From Rhizobium sp. Q54 (lineage in GTDB: Bacteria > Pseudomonadota > Alphaproteobacteria > Rhizobiales > Xanthobacteraceae): 64,000 nucleotides of DNA. Numbering within the stretch: position 1 is the first letter of the stretch; the number at the start of each line of letters is the position of its first letter. Shown here piece by piece: positions 38,026 through 47,392 of this stretch. A program made the translations under genes and the position numbers. The notes under the pieces were generated by a model, which saw nothing but the letters and a program-made list of their open reading frames with translations, was not told where the DNA came from and searched no databases. The stretch lies in the NCBI GenBank assembly GCA_945907045.1, contig CAMDSH010000010.1:1-64000 (forward strand), in the 5' to 3' direction.

Positions 38026-39003
38026 TTATCCTCTGGGAGCTGCGGCGCGCGCCAGCCGGTCGTTGATCGCTTCGCCCAAACCCTCGCGCGGCACTTTCAT
38101 TACCGCGATGGCGGGCGCGCCGGATGCATCGAGTGCGCGCAAATGCGAGAACAAATTCGCGGCGGCTTCAACCAGATCGCCGCGCGGCGAGAGGTTGAGC
38201 GTCAGGCTTGCCTGTCCGGCTCCCGGCGCTGGCCCAAAGGCGAGCAAGGCTTCGCCGGCGCGCACGTTCTCGGCGTCGAGTCGCAGTTTTGCCTTTGGCG
38301 CGTAATGCGATGCCAGCATGCCGGGTGCGAGCGGAGCGGCATCTTCCGGCAGGCGTTGTTCGCTCAATGGTTGACCAAGAACACGTTCGATTGCCTCACG
38401 CGCGACACCGCCGGGGCGCAGCCAAGCCGGTTCGCCCAGGCAGGCGACAATGCTGGATTCAACGCCGACCGCGCATGGGCCGCCGTCGATGACAAGATCG
38501 ATGCGCCCGCGCAGGTCAGAGAGCACATGCGCGGCGCTGGTCGGCGAGACGTGGCCGGAACGGTTGGCCGACGGCGCGACGATTGGTTTTGCAAACGCCA
38601 GCAGCAGCTCGCGCGCGACGGGATGCGCGGGCACGCGCACGGCGACGCTGTCGAGCCCGGCGAGCGCCAAATCCGCGAGGCCGCAGTCATCGCGCTTCGG
38701 CAGCACCAAAGTGAGCGGCCCCGGCCAGAACGCAGCAGCGAGCCGTTCGGCGGCGGCATCGAAATGAGCGAGGCGGCGCGCGGCGGCAAGATCGGGCACA
38801 TGGGCGATGAGCGGATTGAATGCTGGCCGTCCCTTGGCGGCATAGAGGCGCGCCACAGCCTCGCCGTTGCCGGCATCCGCGCCGAGGCCATAGACCGTCT
38901 CGGTTGGAAACGCGGCCAGTCCGCCGGCGGCAAGGCAGCGTGCCGCGGCGCCGATGGCCTCGGCATCGGCCTTCAGGACGCGTGTGGTGGGCTCGGCCGT
39001 CAT
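38026..39003 (-). CDS. L-threonylcarbamoyladenylate synthase, Sua5 type
   Basis: This 325-residue enzyme makes threonylcarbamoyl-AMP from threonine, bicarbonate and ATP, the first step of the t6A37 modification of ANN-decoding tRNAs. The YrdC domain shows FPTETVYGLGAD, AKGRPAFNPLIAH, and SANRSGHVSPTSA; a C-terminal Sua5 domain follows the HYAPKAKLRL linker. ATG 39003 was chosen; the open frame upstream runs backwards across the tRNA-Pro gene and is an artefact. It is followed 8 bases later by the flavoenzyme gene. Confidence 0.93.
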   Translation of the reverse strand: MTAEPTTRVLKADAEAIGAAARCLAAGGLAAFPTETVYGLGADAGNGEAVARLYAAKGRPAFNPLIAHVPDLAAARRLAHFDAAAERLAAAFWPGPLTLVLPKRDDCGLADLALAGLDSVAVRVPAHPVARELLLAFAKPIVAPSANRSGHVSPTSAAHVLSDLRGRIDLVIDGGPCAVGVESSIVACLGEPAWLRPGGVAREAIERVLGQPLSEQRLPEDAAPLAPGMLASHYAPKAKLRLDAENVRAGEALLAFGPAPGAGQASLTLNLSPRGDLVEAAANLFSHLRALDASGAPAIAVMKVPREGLGEAINDRLARAAAPRG

Positions 39004-39016
39004 TCCTGTCCCGTGC

Positions 39017-39045
39017 TTGCGGCTCCAGATAGCCGACGCTATAAC
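39017..39045 (+). promoter_or_regulatory. Sigma-70-type promoter of tRNA-Pro
   Basis: TTGCGG (39017-39022) and TATAAC (39040-39045) are separated by exactly 17 bases, with the -10 box 12 bases before the tRNA starts. It lies just upstream of the divergent Sua5-type gene's start. Confidence 0.7.
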
Positions 39046-39057
39046 GCGCCCTTCAGT

Positions 39058-39134
39058 CGGAGTGTAGCGCAGTCTGGTAGCGCACCACGTTCGGGACGTG
39101 GGGGTCGCAGGTTCAAATCCTGCCACTCCGACCA
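39058..39134 (+). tRNA. tRNA-Pro (anticodon CGG)
   Basis: The cloverleaf closes with acceptor arms CGGAGTG and CACTCCG, discriminator A and a genome-encoded CCA at 39132-39134. The anticodon stem CCACG/CGTGG holds the loop TTCGGGA, giving anticodon CGG at 39092-39094 and reading CCG. The T arm is GCAGG-TTCAAAT-CCTGC. It is 77 bases long including CCA. Confidence 0.97.
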
Positions 39135-39182
39135 TTAAACCCAACATTTAGCGGAAATTCCCGGTCCCGGTGGGCAGCCGCT

Positions 39183-39200
39183 GGCCTCTTGTGCGAGGCC
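39183..39200 (+). terminator. Weak hairpin after tRNA-Pro
   Basis: GGCCTC and GAGGCC pair across a 6-base loop, 49 bases after the tRNA. There is no T-run, so it is at best a processing or weak termination site. Confidence 0.3.
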
Positions 39201-39278
39201 GGGAGCCCCGCGTAACTTGTTGGTTAGTAAAACGATGCCGCCGGAACTAACCGGCGGGCAATTGGGAGGATATCGCTC

Positions 39279-40259
39279 ATGAAAAATCACACCGGTTTTC
39301 TGTTTCGCGTGGCGGTTGGCTTGGCCTGCATCGCGTCGTTCGCGATCGCCGACGCCCGCGCCGCCGATTATCCAAGCCGCCCCGTCCGTTTTATCGTTGG
39401 CTATCCCGCCGGCGGCTCCACCGACATTCTGGCGCGGCTGTTCGGCGACTATTACTCCCGCAAACTGGGGCAGCAATTCGTCATCGAGAACAAGCCGGGC
39501 GCCGGCAACAACATCGGCACCGAAGCTGCGATCAATTCGCCGCCTGACGGCTATACGCTGCTGCTGGTCAATCCGGCGAACGGCATCAACGCTTCGCTCT
39601 ACAAGAAGCTGAGTTTCAACTTCGTGCGCGACGTTGCGCCCATCGCCGGTTACATCCGCGTGCCGAACGTGATGGAAGTTCATCCCGATGTGCCGGCCAA
39701 GACGGTCACCGAATTCATCGCTTACGTGAAAGCCAATCCCGACAAGGTCAACATCGCCTCCTCGGGCAACGGCACTTCAATCCATCTGTCGGGCGAACTG
39801 TTCAAGATGATGACCGGCGTGAAGATGACGCACGTCGCTTACAGGGGATCCGCGCCGATGCTGACCGATCTGCTCGGCGGCCAGGTGCAGGTGACGTTCG
39901 ACAACATGCCTTCGTCGATCGAGCACATCAAAGCCGGCAAGTTGCGCGCGCTGGCGGTGACCACGGCGACGCGTTCGCCCGAATTGCCCGACGTGCCGAC
40001 CGTCGGTGAGACCGTCCCCGGCTACGAGGCCAGCGCCTGGTTCGGCGTCGCCGCGCCGAAAGGCACGCCGCGCGAGGTGATCGACATTCTCAACAAGCTC
40101 ACGCAGGAAGCCCTCAAGGACCCGGATATGGCCGCCAAGCTCAAGCAATTGGGCGGCGTTCCGCTGGCCGGCACGCCGGAGGACTTCGGCAAGGTGATCG
40201 TGAGCGAGACCGAGAAGTGGGAAAAGGTCGTGCGGGCGGCGAACCTGTCCGTCGAATAG
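39279..40259 (+). CDS. Bug-type periplasmic solute receptor (tripartite tricarboxylate transporter family)
   Basis: The 326-residue protein has a signal peptide (ending ADARA before ADYPSRP) and the canonical Bug start YPSRPVRFIVGYPAGGSTDILARL. GAGNNIGTEA, AYRGSAPMLTDLLGGQVQ and the TSELPDVPTV-like segment follow. These receptors bind small carboxylates. There are no TctA/TctB membrane genes in the window. The next gene, 45 bases on, encodes a sugar-acid dehydratase, which suggests the ligand is an aldonate or related acid. Confidence 0.94.
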   Translation: MKNHTGFLFRVAVGLACIASFAIADARAADYPSRPVRFIVGYPAGGSTDILARLFGDYYSRKLGQQFVIENKPGAGNNIGTEAAINSPPDGYTLLLVNPANGINASLYKKLSFNFVRDVAPIAGYIRVPNVMEVHPDVPAKTVTEFIAYVKANPDKVNIASSGNGTSIHLSGELFKMMTGVKMTHVAYRGSAPMLTDLLGGQVQVTFDNMPSSIEHIKAGKLRALAVTTATRSPELPDVPTVGETVPGYEASAWFGVAAPKGTPREVIDILNKLTQEALKDPDMAAKLKQLGGVPLAGTPEDFGKVIVSETEKWEKVVRAANLSVE

Positions 40260-40304
40260 CCGCCGCCGGTTCGTGCCGCGATTGCGGTTGAGGAAGTCGC
40301 GCGC

Positions 40305-42032
40305 ATGAGTTCACGCAAGCGTCCTGAGGATTTACGCAGCCATCGCTGGCTGGGCGTGAGCGATTTGCGCTCGTTCGGGCATCGCTCGCGCCTGCGCCAG
40401 ATGGGCTACGACGGCGCCGATTTCGGGGCTAAGCCCGTCATCGGCATCATCAACACCTGGAGCGACATCAACGCCTGCCACGCGCATTTGCGCTCGCGCG
40501 CCGAGGACGTGAAACGCGGCGTGCTGCAGGCCGGCGGCTTTCCTGTCGAGCTACCCGCGATGTCGCTGGCGGAGCCCTTCGTCAAACCGTCCACCATGCT
40601 CTACCGCAACTTCCTTGCGATGGAGGTGGAGGAATTGCTGCGCAGTCATCCTCTTGATGGTGCTGTGCTGATGGGCGGCTGCGACAAGACCACGCCCGGC
40701 CTCATCATGGGCGCGATCAGCATGGGAATTCCGGCGATCTACATTCCGGCGGGCCCGATGCTGCGCGGCAACTGGCGCGGCGAGCCGCTCGGCTCCGGCT
40801 CCGACGTGTGGAAATACTGGATGGAGAAGCGCGCGGGCAACATCACCGACGAGCAGTGGAACGAGATGGAAGGCGGCATCGCCCGTTCGTTCGGCACCTG
40901 CATGGTGATGGGAACGGCGGCGACGATGATGTCGATTTCCGAGGCGCTGGGTTTGACGCTGCCGGGCGCGTCGTCTATCCCGGCGGCCGACAGCAATCAT
41001 CCGCGCATGTGCGGCGCCGCGGGACGGCGCATCGTCGATATGGTGTGGGAAGACCTCACGCCGGACAAAATTCTCACCACGGCTGCCTTCGACAACGCCA
41101 TCAAGGTGCACATGGCGCTTGGCGGCTCGACTAACGCCATCGTCCATGTGGTGGCGATGGCGCGGCGCGCGGGGCTCAAGCTCGACATGCAGCGCTTCGA
41201 TGAAATCTCGCGCCAGATTCCGGTGATCGCGAATATCCGCCCGTCGGGAAAATACCTGATGGAGGATTTTTTCTACGCGGGCGGCCTGCGCGCGCTGATG
41301 CGCGAGTTGAAGGACAAGCTCGATCTGTCCTGCCTGACCGTCACGGGCAAAGCGCTCGGTGAAAATATCGATGGCGCGGAAGTATTCCAGCACGACGTCA
41401 TCCATCCGCTCTCCGATCCGATTTACGCCGAAGGCGCGACCGCTGTCTTGACGGGAAATCTTGCGCCGCGCGGCTGCGTGATGAAACCGGCCGCCGCCGA
41501 AAAACGATTGTTAAAGCATCGCGGGCCGGCGATCGCCTTCGACGACTACAACCACATGGCGCGCGAGGTCGAGCGCGACGATCTCGACGTGACGGCGGAT
41601 CACATCATGGTGCTCAAGAACGCCGGACCCAAAGGCGGCCCCGGCATGCCGGAGTGGGGCATGCTGCCGATCCCGGCGAAGCTGATTAAGGCGGGCGTGC
41701 GCGACATGCTGCGCATTTCGGACGGGCGCATGAGCGGCACCAGCTATGGCGCCTGCATCCTGCACGTTGCCCCGGAAAGTTATGTCGGCGGGCCGCTGGC
41801 GCTGGTGCAGACGGGCGACGAGATCGAGGTGGACGTTCCCGCGCGCCGCATACATCTGCATGTCACCGACGCGGAACTGGCGCGCCGCCGCGCCGCGTGG
41901 AAGCAGCCGCCGCCGCGTTACACGCGCGGTTACGGTGCGATGTTCTCTCAGCACATCGGGCAGGCCGACGAAGGCTGCGATTTCGACTTCCTCGCCGCCG
42001 GCGCTCCGACGCCGGAGCCTGAAATTCACTAA
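40305..42032 (+). CDS. IlvD/Edd-family dehydratase, aldonate (arabinonate-like) type
   Basis: Members dehydrate diols: dihydroxyacids, 6-phosphogluconate, or aldonates such as L-arabinonate. The 575-residue enzyme has the three cysteines expected for the Fe-S cluster: Cys58 in DINACHAH, Cys126 in GGCDKTTPG, and Cys199 in GTCMVMGT. These are one residue off the positions I recall for the R. leguminosarum L-arabinonate dehydratase. GVRDMLRISDGRMSGTSYGA holds the catalytic serine region. It is more like the pentonate group than like IlvD. It lies 45 bases after the Bug receptor. Confidence 0.92.
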   Translation: MSSRKRPEDLRSHRWLGVSDLRSFGHRSRLRQMGYDGADFGAKPVIGIINTWSDINACHAHLRSRAEDVKRGVLQAGGFPVELPAMSLAEPFVKPSTMLYRNFLAMEVEELLRSHPLDGAVLMGGCDKTTPGLIMGAISMGIPAIYIPAGPMLRGNWRGEPLGSGSDVWKYWMEKRAGNITDEQWNEMEGGIARSFGTCMVMGTAATMMSISEALGLTLPGASSIPAADSNHPRMCGAAGRRIVDMVWEDLTPDKILTTAAFDNAIKVHMALGGSTNAIVHVVAMARRAGLKLDMQRFDEISRQIPVIANIRPSGKYLMEDFFYAGGLRALMRELKDKLDLSCLTVTGKALGENIDGAEVFQHDVIHPLSDPIYAEGATAVLTGNLAPRGCVMKPAAAEKRLLKHRGPAIAFDDYNHMAREVERDDLDVTADHIMVLKNAGPKGGPGMPEWGMLPIPAKLIKAGVRDMLRISDGRMSGTSYGACILHVAPESYVGGPLALVQTGDEIEVDVPARRIHLHVTDAELARRRAAWKQPPPRYTRGYGAMFSQHIGQADEGCDFDFLAAGAPTPEPEIH

Positions 42033-42043
42033 TCCCGCGCGTG

Positions 42044-43093
42044 TTACCGGTCGGTGACGTAATACATCGCCGCCGACGTCAGGCTGCCGCCGACCACGCA
42101 AGGAATGCCGAGTTCGACTTGGCCGGTCGCCGCCGCCACGATGCAGCCGACCGCAATCACGCCCTGACCGACCTTCGCCCAGGTGTTCATATCGCGCTTG
42201 TAGGCCGGACCTTTCACTTTGAGGTTTTCGATTGAGGCGAGCGCCTCCTGGCGAATTTTCCCGGTGTCGGCGGTTTCCGCCGCTTCGATGACTTCGTTGA
42301 GCGCCGTCACCGTGTCCTTCGGCTGCTCCTTCGCCTTGCGCGCGGCCTTGAGCATCGAGAGCAGCCCCTCGTCGCGCGCGGCGTTGGAGGCGAGCGTGTA
42401 CTTCGCCATGCTGCCGACGGTGAGCCGGTCGACATGGTCGCGGTCCTTCGACCACGGCAGCAATTCGATGATGCGGAAGATCGGTCCGTATGAGCCGGTT
42501 CCGAGGTAGTAGCCCCACAGCGTGTCGAGCACGACCTGGTTCGGCTCAAGCGTGATTTTCTTCGCGGATTTCTTGGCTTCCGGTGTCTGGCCGAACGACA
42601 TGTCGTCGCGCAGATGATCCATCATCGTCGGCGCCGGGCCGATCTTGAGCGACGCAAGCGTCGGCATCCGGCCGTCCATGTATTTGTCGATCATCAACCG
42701 GCGCGTCGGCATCAGCGCGGTGGATTTGTAGAGCAGATATTTCCAGTCCGGAGCGCCCGAATACGCGATCGCCCGCACGATCACCCAGTGGTCCGCCGTC
42801 GGCAGCGGGAAAATCTTTTCGATCAGTTCCTCGGCCCGGCCGGGATTGTTGCCGAGAACGCCTGCGATGAATCCGATATAGACGCCGGCTGCTTCCGGCT
42901 CCTTGAACCCGCCCAGGCGGCTGATGGCGCGCACTACCTTCGGCACCGCGCCGGGGTTGGGTTTGTGGCGGTACTCATTGATCCAGTCCACGATCTCCTG
43001 CGAGGAGAGAAATTCCTTCACGGGCGATGGCGCGGCATGAGCCGGGCCGAGCCAGATGAGCGCGCTAAAAAGCGCGGCGATGACGTAACGCAT
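42044..43093 (-). CDS. Conserved exported or membrane protein, 349 residues
   Basis: The protein has a signal peptide (MRYVIAALFSALIWLGPAHA), a long helical middle (repeated Lys/Ala/Glu-rich helices) and a hydrophobic C-terminal segment (GVIAVGCIVAAATG...GIPCVVGGSLTSAAM) that could be a membrane anchor. GGAGGGG lies before ATG 43093, so I do not use the longer frame. I cannot name the family; similar proteins occur in Hyphomicrobiales. It converges with the dehydratase gene. Confidence 0.75.
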   Translation of the reverse strand: MRYVIAALFSALIWLGPAHAAPSPVKEFLSSQEIVDWINEYRHKPNPGAVPKVVRAISRLGGFKEPEAAGVYIGFIAGVLGNNPGRAEELIEKIFPLPTADHWVIVRAIAYSGAPDWKYLLYKSTALMPTRRLMIDKYMDGRMPTLASLKIGPAPTMMDHLRDDMSFGQTPEAKKSAKKITLEPNQVVLDTLWGYYLGTGSYGPIFRIIELLPWSKDRDHVDRLTVGSMAKYTLASNAARDEGLLSMLKAARKAKEQPKDTVTALNEVIEAAETADTGKIRQEALASIENLKVKGPAYKRDMNTWAKVGQGVIAVGCIVAAATGQVELGIPCVVGGSLTSAAMYYVTDR

Positions 43094-43281
43094 GGGTCCC
43101 CTCCATCGGCGCCTTGGCGGCGCGGGGCGGAAGAGAGCAACCGAGCGGGACAATTTCTGGAGCGGCTCGCGGCAAAGTCGTGGCGCAAGCAAGGCCGCCG
43201 TCCACAAGCGTAAATGTCCCGAACTGGGACGTATGTGAAAATCCATTGACGTAACGGGCCGGGACCGGCATTGGCTCCGCA
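43094..43281. other. Divergent intergenic region
   Basis: The 188 bases between two divergent starts should contain both promoters. A dyad GTCCC-GAACT-GGGAC (43216-43230, extendable to 7 bases with one G-T pair) is the only symmetric site I see. Confidence 0.3.
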
Positions 43282-44193
43282 ATGGAGAACATTCCCTTCA
43301 ATAAGAAACTCGACCTCAAGCCGGGGCAGGTGGAAGAGGTGATGCCGGGCGTGCGCCGCATGCTTTGCGACAATCCCAGCCCTTTCACCTTCAAGGGCAC
43401 GATGAGCTACATCGTCGGGCGCGGCAAAGTCGCCATCATCGATCCCGGACCGGACGACGAGCGGCATGCGGCTGCGCTGCTCGATGCGGTGCGCGGCGAA
43501 ACGGTGACGCATATTTTCGTCACCCACACCCATCGCGATCATTCGCCCAACGTGCCGCGCATCAAGGCGGCGACCGGCGCGCCGGTTTACGCCGAGGGCC
43601 CGCATCGCGCCTCGCGGCCGCTGCACATCGGCGAGACCAACCGGCTGGATGCCGCCGCCGATTACGATTTCCGCCCCGACCATGCGCTAAAGGACGGCGA
43701 GGTGGTGAAGGGCGACGGCTGGTCGCTCGAAGCGGTGACCACGCCCGGCCACACCGCCAATCACATGGCTTTCGCGTTTCCGGAAAAGAACGTGCTGTTC
43801 GCGGGCGATCACGTCATGGGGTGGTCGACCTCGATCGTCGCGCCACCCGATGGCGCCATGAGCGACTATATGGCTTCGCTCAACAAACTCTCGCGCCGGA
43901 GCGAGACGACTTACTTTCCCGGACACGGGCCGCACATTCCCGACGCGCCGCGCTTCGTCGCCTATTACATCCTGCATCGCAAGGCGCGCGAGGATTCGAT
44001 CCTGCATCGTCTCGCCAAGGGCGAGAGCGATATCCCGAACCTGGTGCGCGCGATTTATATCGGCATCGATCCGCGGCTCGTCGGCGCCGCGGGCCTGTCG
44101 GTGCTCGCGCATCTGGAAGATCTGGTGACGCGCGGGCTGGTGCAAACCGAAGGCGAGCCAGCAATCAATGGCGTCTATCGCTTGGCGGGCTGA
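43282..44193 (+). CDS. Metallo-beta-lactamase-fold hydrolase (LACTB2-like)
   Basis: The 303-residue protein has the di-zinc motif HTHRDH at residues 82-87 (His82, His84, Asp86, His87), a further TTPGHTANHM ligand and GDHVMGWSTSIV. The C-terminal part looks like the winged-helix end of LACTB2-type proteins. Members of this group include RNases and thioester hydrolases; the activity cannot be fixed here. Its end overlaps the convergent DUF1499 gene by 19 bases. Confidence 0.92.
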   Translation: MENIPFNKKLDLKPGQVEEVMPGVRRMLCDNPSPFTFKGTMSYIVGRGKVAIIDPGPDDERHAAALLDAVRGETVTHIFVTHTHRDHSPNVPRIKAATGAPVYAEGPHRASRPLHIGETNRLDAAADYDFRPDHALKDGEVVKGDGWSLEAVTTPGHTANHMAFAFPEKNVLFAGDHVMGWSTSIVAPPDGAMSDYMASLNKLSRRSETTYFPGHGPHIPDAPRFVAYYILHRKAREDSILHRLAKGESDIPNLVRAIYIGIDPRLVGAAGLSVLAHLEDLVTRGLVQTEGEPAINGVYRLAG

Positions 44194-45011
44194 GGCTTCT
44201 TGGCCGCGGGCGGAGCCGGCTTCTCCGGTTCCTTTCTCTCAGGCATCGAGTTGACCGCGTTGTCGATGTCCTCGATCAGGCTGCCCACGCGCGAGGCATT
44301 GGCGCCGAAATCGTGGAAGCTGAAGCGCGAGGCGGAGCGCACATCGACCAGCGAAGCGTTGTTCGACGCGCGAACGCGGATCACGATATCGTCGCGGAAA
44401 CCCATGATCGCCGAGCGCGCCACTGCCTCGATGGTGCCTTCGCGGCGGGTGGCCGTCGGCGGGCGCGCGTCCACCACGCGCCATTTCCGTTTCGTCGCGA
44501 GCGCGAGCGCGATCTCGTAGGCGATCTGCGGCGGGGCCGCGACTTCCATCGTCGTGATTTCGGGATAGGCCGCGCGCTGCTTGGCTGCCAATTCCGCGCC
44601 CGGATAATCGTTGGTGCCGCGCGGGCGCAGGCGCGCGATTACGTCGAAGCGCGGCGGGTTGGCGATATCGGTGGTGATATCGTTGACCAAGGGCAGCCGA
44701 TAGGCGTTGTAGCCGAGATAGGCCGGATAAATCAGCAGCCCGGTGCCGATCAGCATCCCGATGAAAGCAGAACCGAGCCCGGCAAGACCGTCGCGCCAGA
44801 TCACGACGAAGGCGGCGAAACCAAGCAGAATTGCGATGACCGCGAATACCAGCGCGGCGAAGAAAGTGGAGAGCGCCGGGACGATTTCCAGCAGCGCCGA
44901 GCGCACGATGATGACCGAGAGCGCGGCTGTGACCAGCGAAAACAGCGCGAGCCGGCCCGCCCAGACGGCAAGCCGCGATTTCGGTTCATCGGAAAAACGG
45001 CGGCGCACCAT
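44175..45011 (-). CDS. DUF1499 membrane protein
   Basis: The 278-residue protein has three hydrophobic helices in the first 100 residues, followed by the DUF1499 domain: GAELAAKQRAAYP, the IAYEIALALATKRKWRVVD segment, and SAIMGFRDDIVIRVRA. The C-terminal tail is Lys/Pro-rich. Function is unknown. It follows the M48 gene by 9 bases and shares its operon. Confidence 0.88.
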   Translation of the reverse strand: MVRRRFSDEPKSRLAVWAGRLALFSLVTAALSVIIVRSALLEIVPALSTFFAALVFAVIAILLGFAAFVVIWRDGLAGLGSAFIGMLIGTGLLIYPAYLGYNAYRLPLVNDITTDIANPPRFDVIARLRPRGTNDYPGAELAAKQRAAYPEITTMEVAAPPQIAYEIALALATKRKWRVVDARPPTATRREGTIEAVARSAIMGFRDDIVIRVRASNNASLVDVRSASRFSFHDFGANASRVGSLIEDIDNAVNSMPERKEPEKPAPPAAKKPQPAKR

Positions 45012-45020
45012 CTTGCGGCC

Positions 45021-46139
45021 TCACCCGCAAATTTTCTTCAACGCGGCCCATTCGGCGGCGTCGAGAAACGGCGTGACCGTGCGCGGCGGTGTAATCGCAT
45101 TGATCGCGGCGACGCGGGCTTTTGTCTCTGGATGATCCATCAAAATTTTCATCCCCGGCTCGGTGGCTCCGCCAATCCGCGTCAAGATCGTGCCCAGCGC
45201 GCGGCCGTTGGCGCCGGCTTTGTTCATCAAGGCGACACCGTAGGCGTCCGCCGAGGCTTCAACGTCGCGCGCATAGGAAGATTGCATCACGGTCTTGGCC
45301 GCCACAACCACCGCGCCGCCGCCGACGAAATCGCCGAGCATCATGCCGAACAGGAACGACAGGCCAGCGGCCTGTAGCACGGATTTGGTGCCGTCACGAT
45401 GCGCGATATGACCGATCTCGTGCGCGATCACGGCGGCGAGTTCGTCGGCGCTCTCCGCCTTGTCGATGAGGCCCTGATATACGTAGATGTGCGCGCCCGG
45501 CAGCGCGATGGCGTTGGCTTCTCTCCTGCGCACCACGGCGGGGAGCAGCGGCGCCGGCAGCGCGGCGGCGGTCTCCAGGCGGCGGATGATCTTGTTGATC
45601 GCGGCGCGTCCCGGCCTTTCGCTGTCCGCGTTGCCGCATTCGAATGCTGCGCCGGCCTTGCGGGTGTCGAGCGTGGAGCGAACCTGGGCATCGACGGCGG
45701 CGCCCAGCTTATTTTCGATCACGCGCGGCACCAGCGGCGCCAGCCGCCCGGCCAGCGCGGGCACGCCGAAATAAGCCACCAGCAGAAGCGATATCGTCGC
45801 CGCCACGCTCCAGCCGATGACGTTGGCGCGCTTGCGGCGGTCCATCGCTCCGCTGCGGTCGATGCTGTCGGCGCGCGCGTCGATCTCGGTAGCGAATTGG
45901 GGGTCGATAATTTCCAGCCGCGCCAAAACTTTGTTTTCGCGAAGGCCGAGGCGGAGAATGTTGTCGGGCGCCGACTGGCTCTCAAGTCCGGCGTAGGGCC
46001 ACTCCGCCAGCAAGCGTCCATCCGCCGCGAGGATACGCAGGGCGGACGGTCCGAGATCGACCGTCACGGAGAGCCGCGCGCTGGTCGTTCCGTCGAAATA
46101 AATGCCGGTGCCTGAATTCATAACCACGCTTTGCGTCAA
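45021..46139 (-). CDS. M48 family zinc metallopeptidase
   Basis: The 372-residue protein has an N-terminal beta-rich domain of about 100 residues, one membrane helix (about 106-130) and a peptidase domain with the zinc site HEIGH at 240-244; the third ligand is Glu in VEASADAYG. The M48 family cleaves envelope or membrane proteins (HtpX, BepA, Oma1 types). The start is TTG 46139, overlapping the upstream stop as TTGA; ATG 46121 is an alternative. It follows a DUF898 gene and precedes DUF1499. Confidence 0.9.
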   Translation of the reverse strand: MTQSVVMNSGTGIYFDGTTSARLSVTVDLGPSALRILAADGRLLAEWPYAGLESQSAPDNILRLGLRENKVLARLEIIDPQFATEIDARADSIDRSGAMDRRKRANVIGWSVAATISLLLVAYFGVPALAGRLAPLVPRVIENKLGAAVDAQVRSTLDTRKAGAAFECGNADSERPGRAAINKIIRRLETAAALPAPLLPAVVRRREANAIALPGAHIYVYQGLIDKAESADELAAVIAHEIGHIAHRDGTKSVLQAAGLSFLFGMMLGDFVGGGAVVVAAKTVMQSSYARDVEASADAYGVALMNKAGANGRALGTILTRIGGATEPGMKILMDHPETKARVAAINAITPPRTVTPFLDAAEWAALKKICG

Positions 46140-47392
46140 ATCCCGCCGACATTTAATGCGTCGGCGAGGCCCTCGCCAAGTGCCGAGCTTGGCGCACCGG
46201 TGGCCTTGACCTGCGCCAGCACGGCGATGCCCTTTAACTCCAGCGATTCAGCCGTGAACCGCCAGAGCGAGAGCAGGACGGTGGCGCGATAGATCGTCGA
46301 GTAGCCGAGCGCAACGATGACATAGCCAATGAGCACAAGCAGCGATCCTGCCAGTTCTTTGCCGACGGAGGCGTCGGCTCCGCCCATGAAAACATTCACC
46401 AGCAGCAAAACGGGGATGCTCAGGATGGCGGCGACAATGGCAAAGAGTATTGAGTACCAAAGGAAGCGCACATAGGCGCCGTAGACCTGCGCCGTGCGCA
46501 GCTTTGAGTGGATTTCAAATTCTCCGAAGCGCAGGCCGGACGCCCACCACCGCAGCAGCACCGCCTGAAACGCCGGATAGAGCAGTGCGGCGATGCACAC
46601 AGCCGCTCCGGTAGCCAGCATCGCGAACACGATGGCGCCGGCAAGGTCCGGGTTGGAGCCTTCAATGCGGCCGAGCACATCGTCGCCGCTTTGCGCGACG
46701 GCATCGGACAAGGCTTTCCAGTCGAACGATTGAATCAGCGCGGTGACGCCGGCGGCGAGCGGAATGAAAATCAGCAGCCACATGGGGAGTCCGCGCAGGA
46801 ACAGGCTCAGTCCCGTGCCGTCGAACCGGCCCGCGAGATCGCCGTAATATGTATTGCGCATCTTGAAGCGCTCAAGCCGCGCCTCTTTCCACGGATATGC
46901 GAGGCCGAGCGTGAGGATGGTGAGCGTCCACCAGAAAATCGCGCACACGGCATAGCGCCACGCGGAGCCGCCCTGATGAAAGCGCAAGCCGCGATAGATC
47001 GTCCGCGTCAGCCGGTAGCGCCGCGCGCGATAGACCGCATATTGGCCGAGCACGAACAGCGCGAGAAAACCGATCAGGCCCGACCATCTTCCCAGCGGGC
47101 CGAGATCGAGCGCCGCCACGAAGAACGCGGCATAAACCGGAATCAGGATGGCGATGGCGGTGAGAAAGCCGAGCAGCAGCTCGATCGGCGTTCCGGTATA
47201 TTCCAGCGTCTCGCCGTCCACTTGCGTGTTCGACCACAAAAAGCGGCGCATGTCGGTCGCCAGCCAGAAGCGGTAGATGCCGAGCGTGAGCATCAGCAGC
47301 CCGGCGCCGCGCACGAGCAGCCGCCAGTAGGCCTTGCGGTCGCCCAGAAAACGGACGCCGCCCGCGCTCGCGGTGATGTCGGGGGATGTCAT
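46136..47392 (-). CDS. DUF898 (YjgN-like) membrane protein
   Basis: The 418-residue protein has several membrane helices. The N-terminal half matches DUF898/YjgN, with YRFWLATDMRRFLWSNTQVDGETLEYTG and the LTLGLAYPWKEARLERFKM segment; both halves repeat a similar pattern. Function is unknown. DUF898 next to an M48 peptidase is a recurring pair, and here the two are coupled by a four-base overlap. Confidence 0.9.
   Translation of the reverse strand: MTSPDITASAGGVRFLGDRKAYWRLLVRGAGLLMLTLGIYRFWLATDMRRFLWSNTQVDGETLEYTGTPIELLLGFLTAIAILIPVYAAFFVAALDLGPLGRWSGLIGFLALFVLGQYAVYRARRYRLTRTIYRGLRFHQGGSAWRYAVCAIFWWTLTILTLGLAYPWKEARLERFKMRNTYYGDLAGRFDGTGLSLFLRGLPMWLLIFIPLAAGVTALIQSFDWKALSDAVAQSGDDVLGRIEGSNPDLAGAIVFAMLATGAAVCIAALLYPAFQAVLLRWWASGLRFGEFEIHSKLRTAQVYGAYVRFLWYSILFAIVAAILSIPVLLLVNVFMGGADASVGKELAGSLLVLIGYVIVALGYSTIYRATVLLSLWRFTAESLELKGIAVLAQVKATGAPSSALGEGLADALNVGGI

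Noticed and set aside
39004-39147. In-frame N-terminal extension of the Sua5-type gene
   Set aside because: It translates the antisense of tRNA-Pro (the well-known GFEPATPTSRT artefact); the real start is ATG 39003.
43365-45377. 670-codon open frame on the plus strand
   Set aside because: It spans three well-supported genes on both strands and has the Arg-rich composition of a shadow frame.
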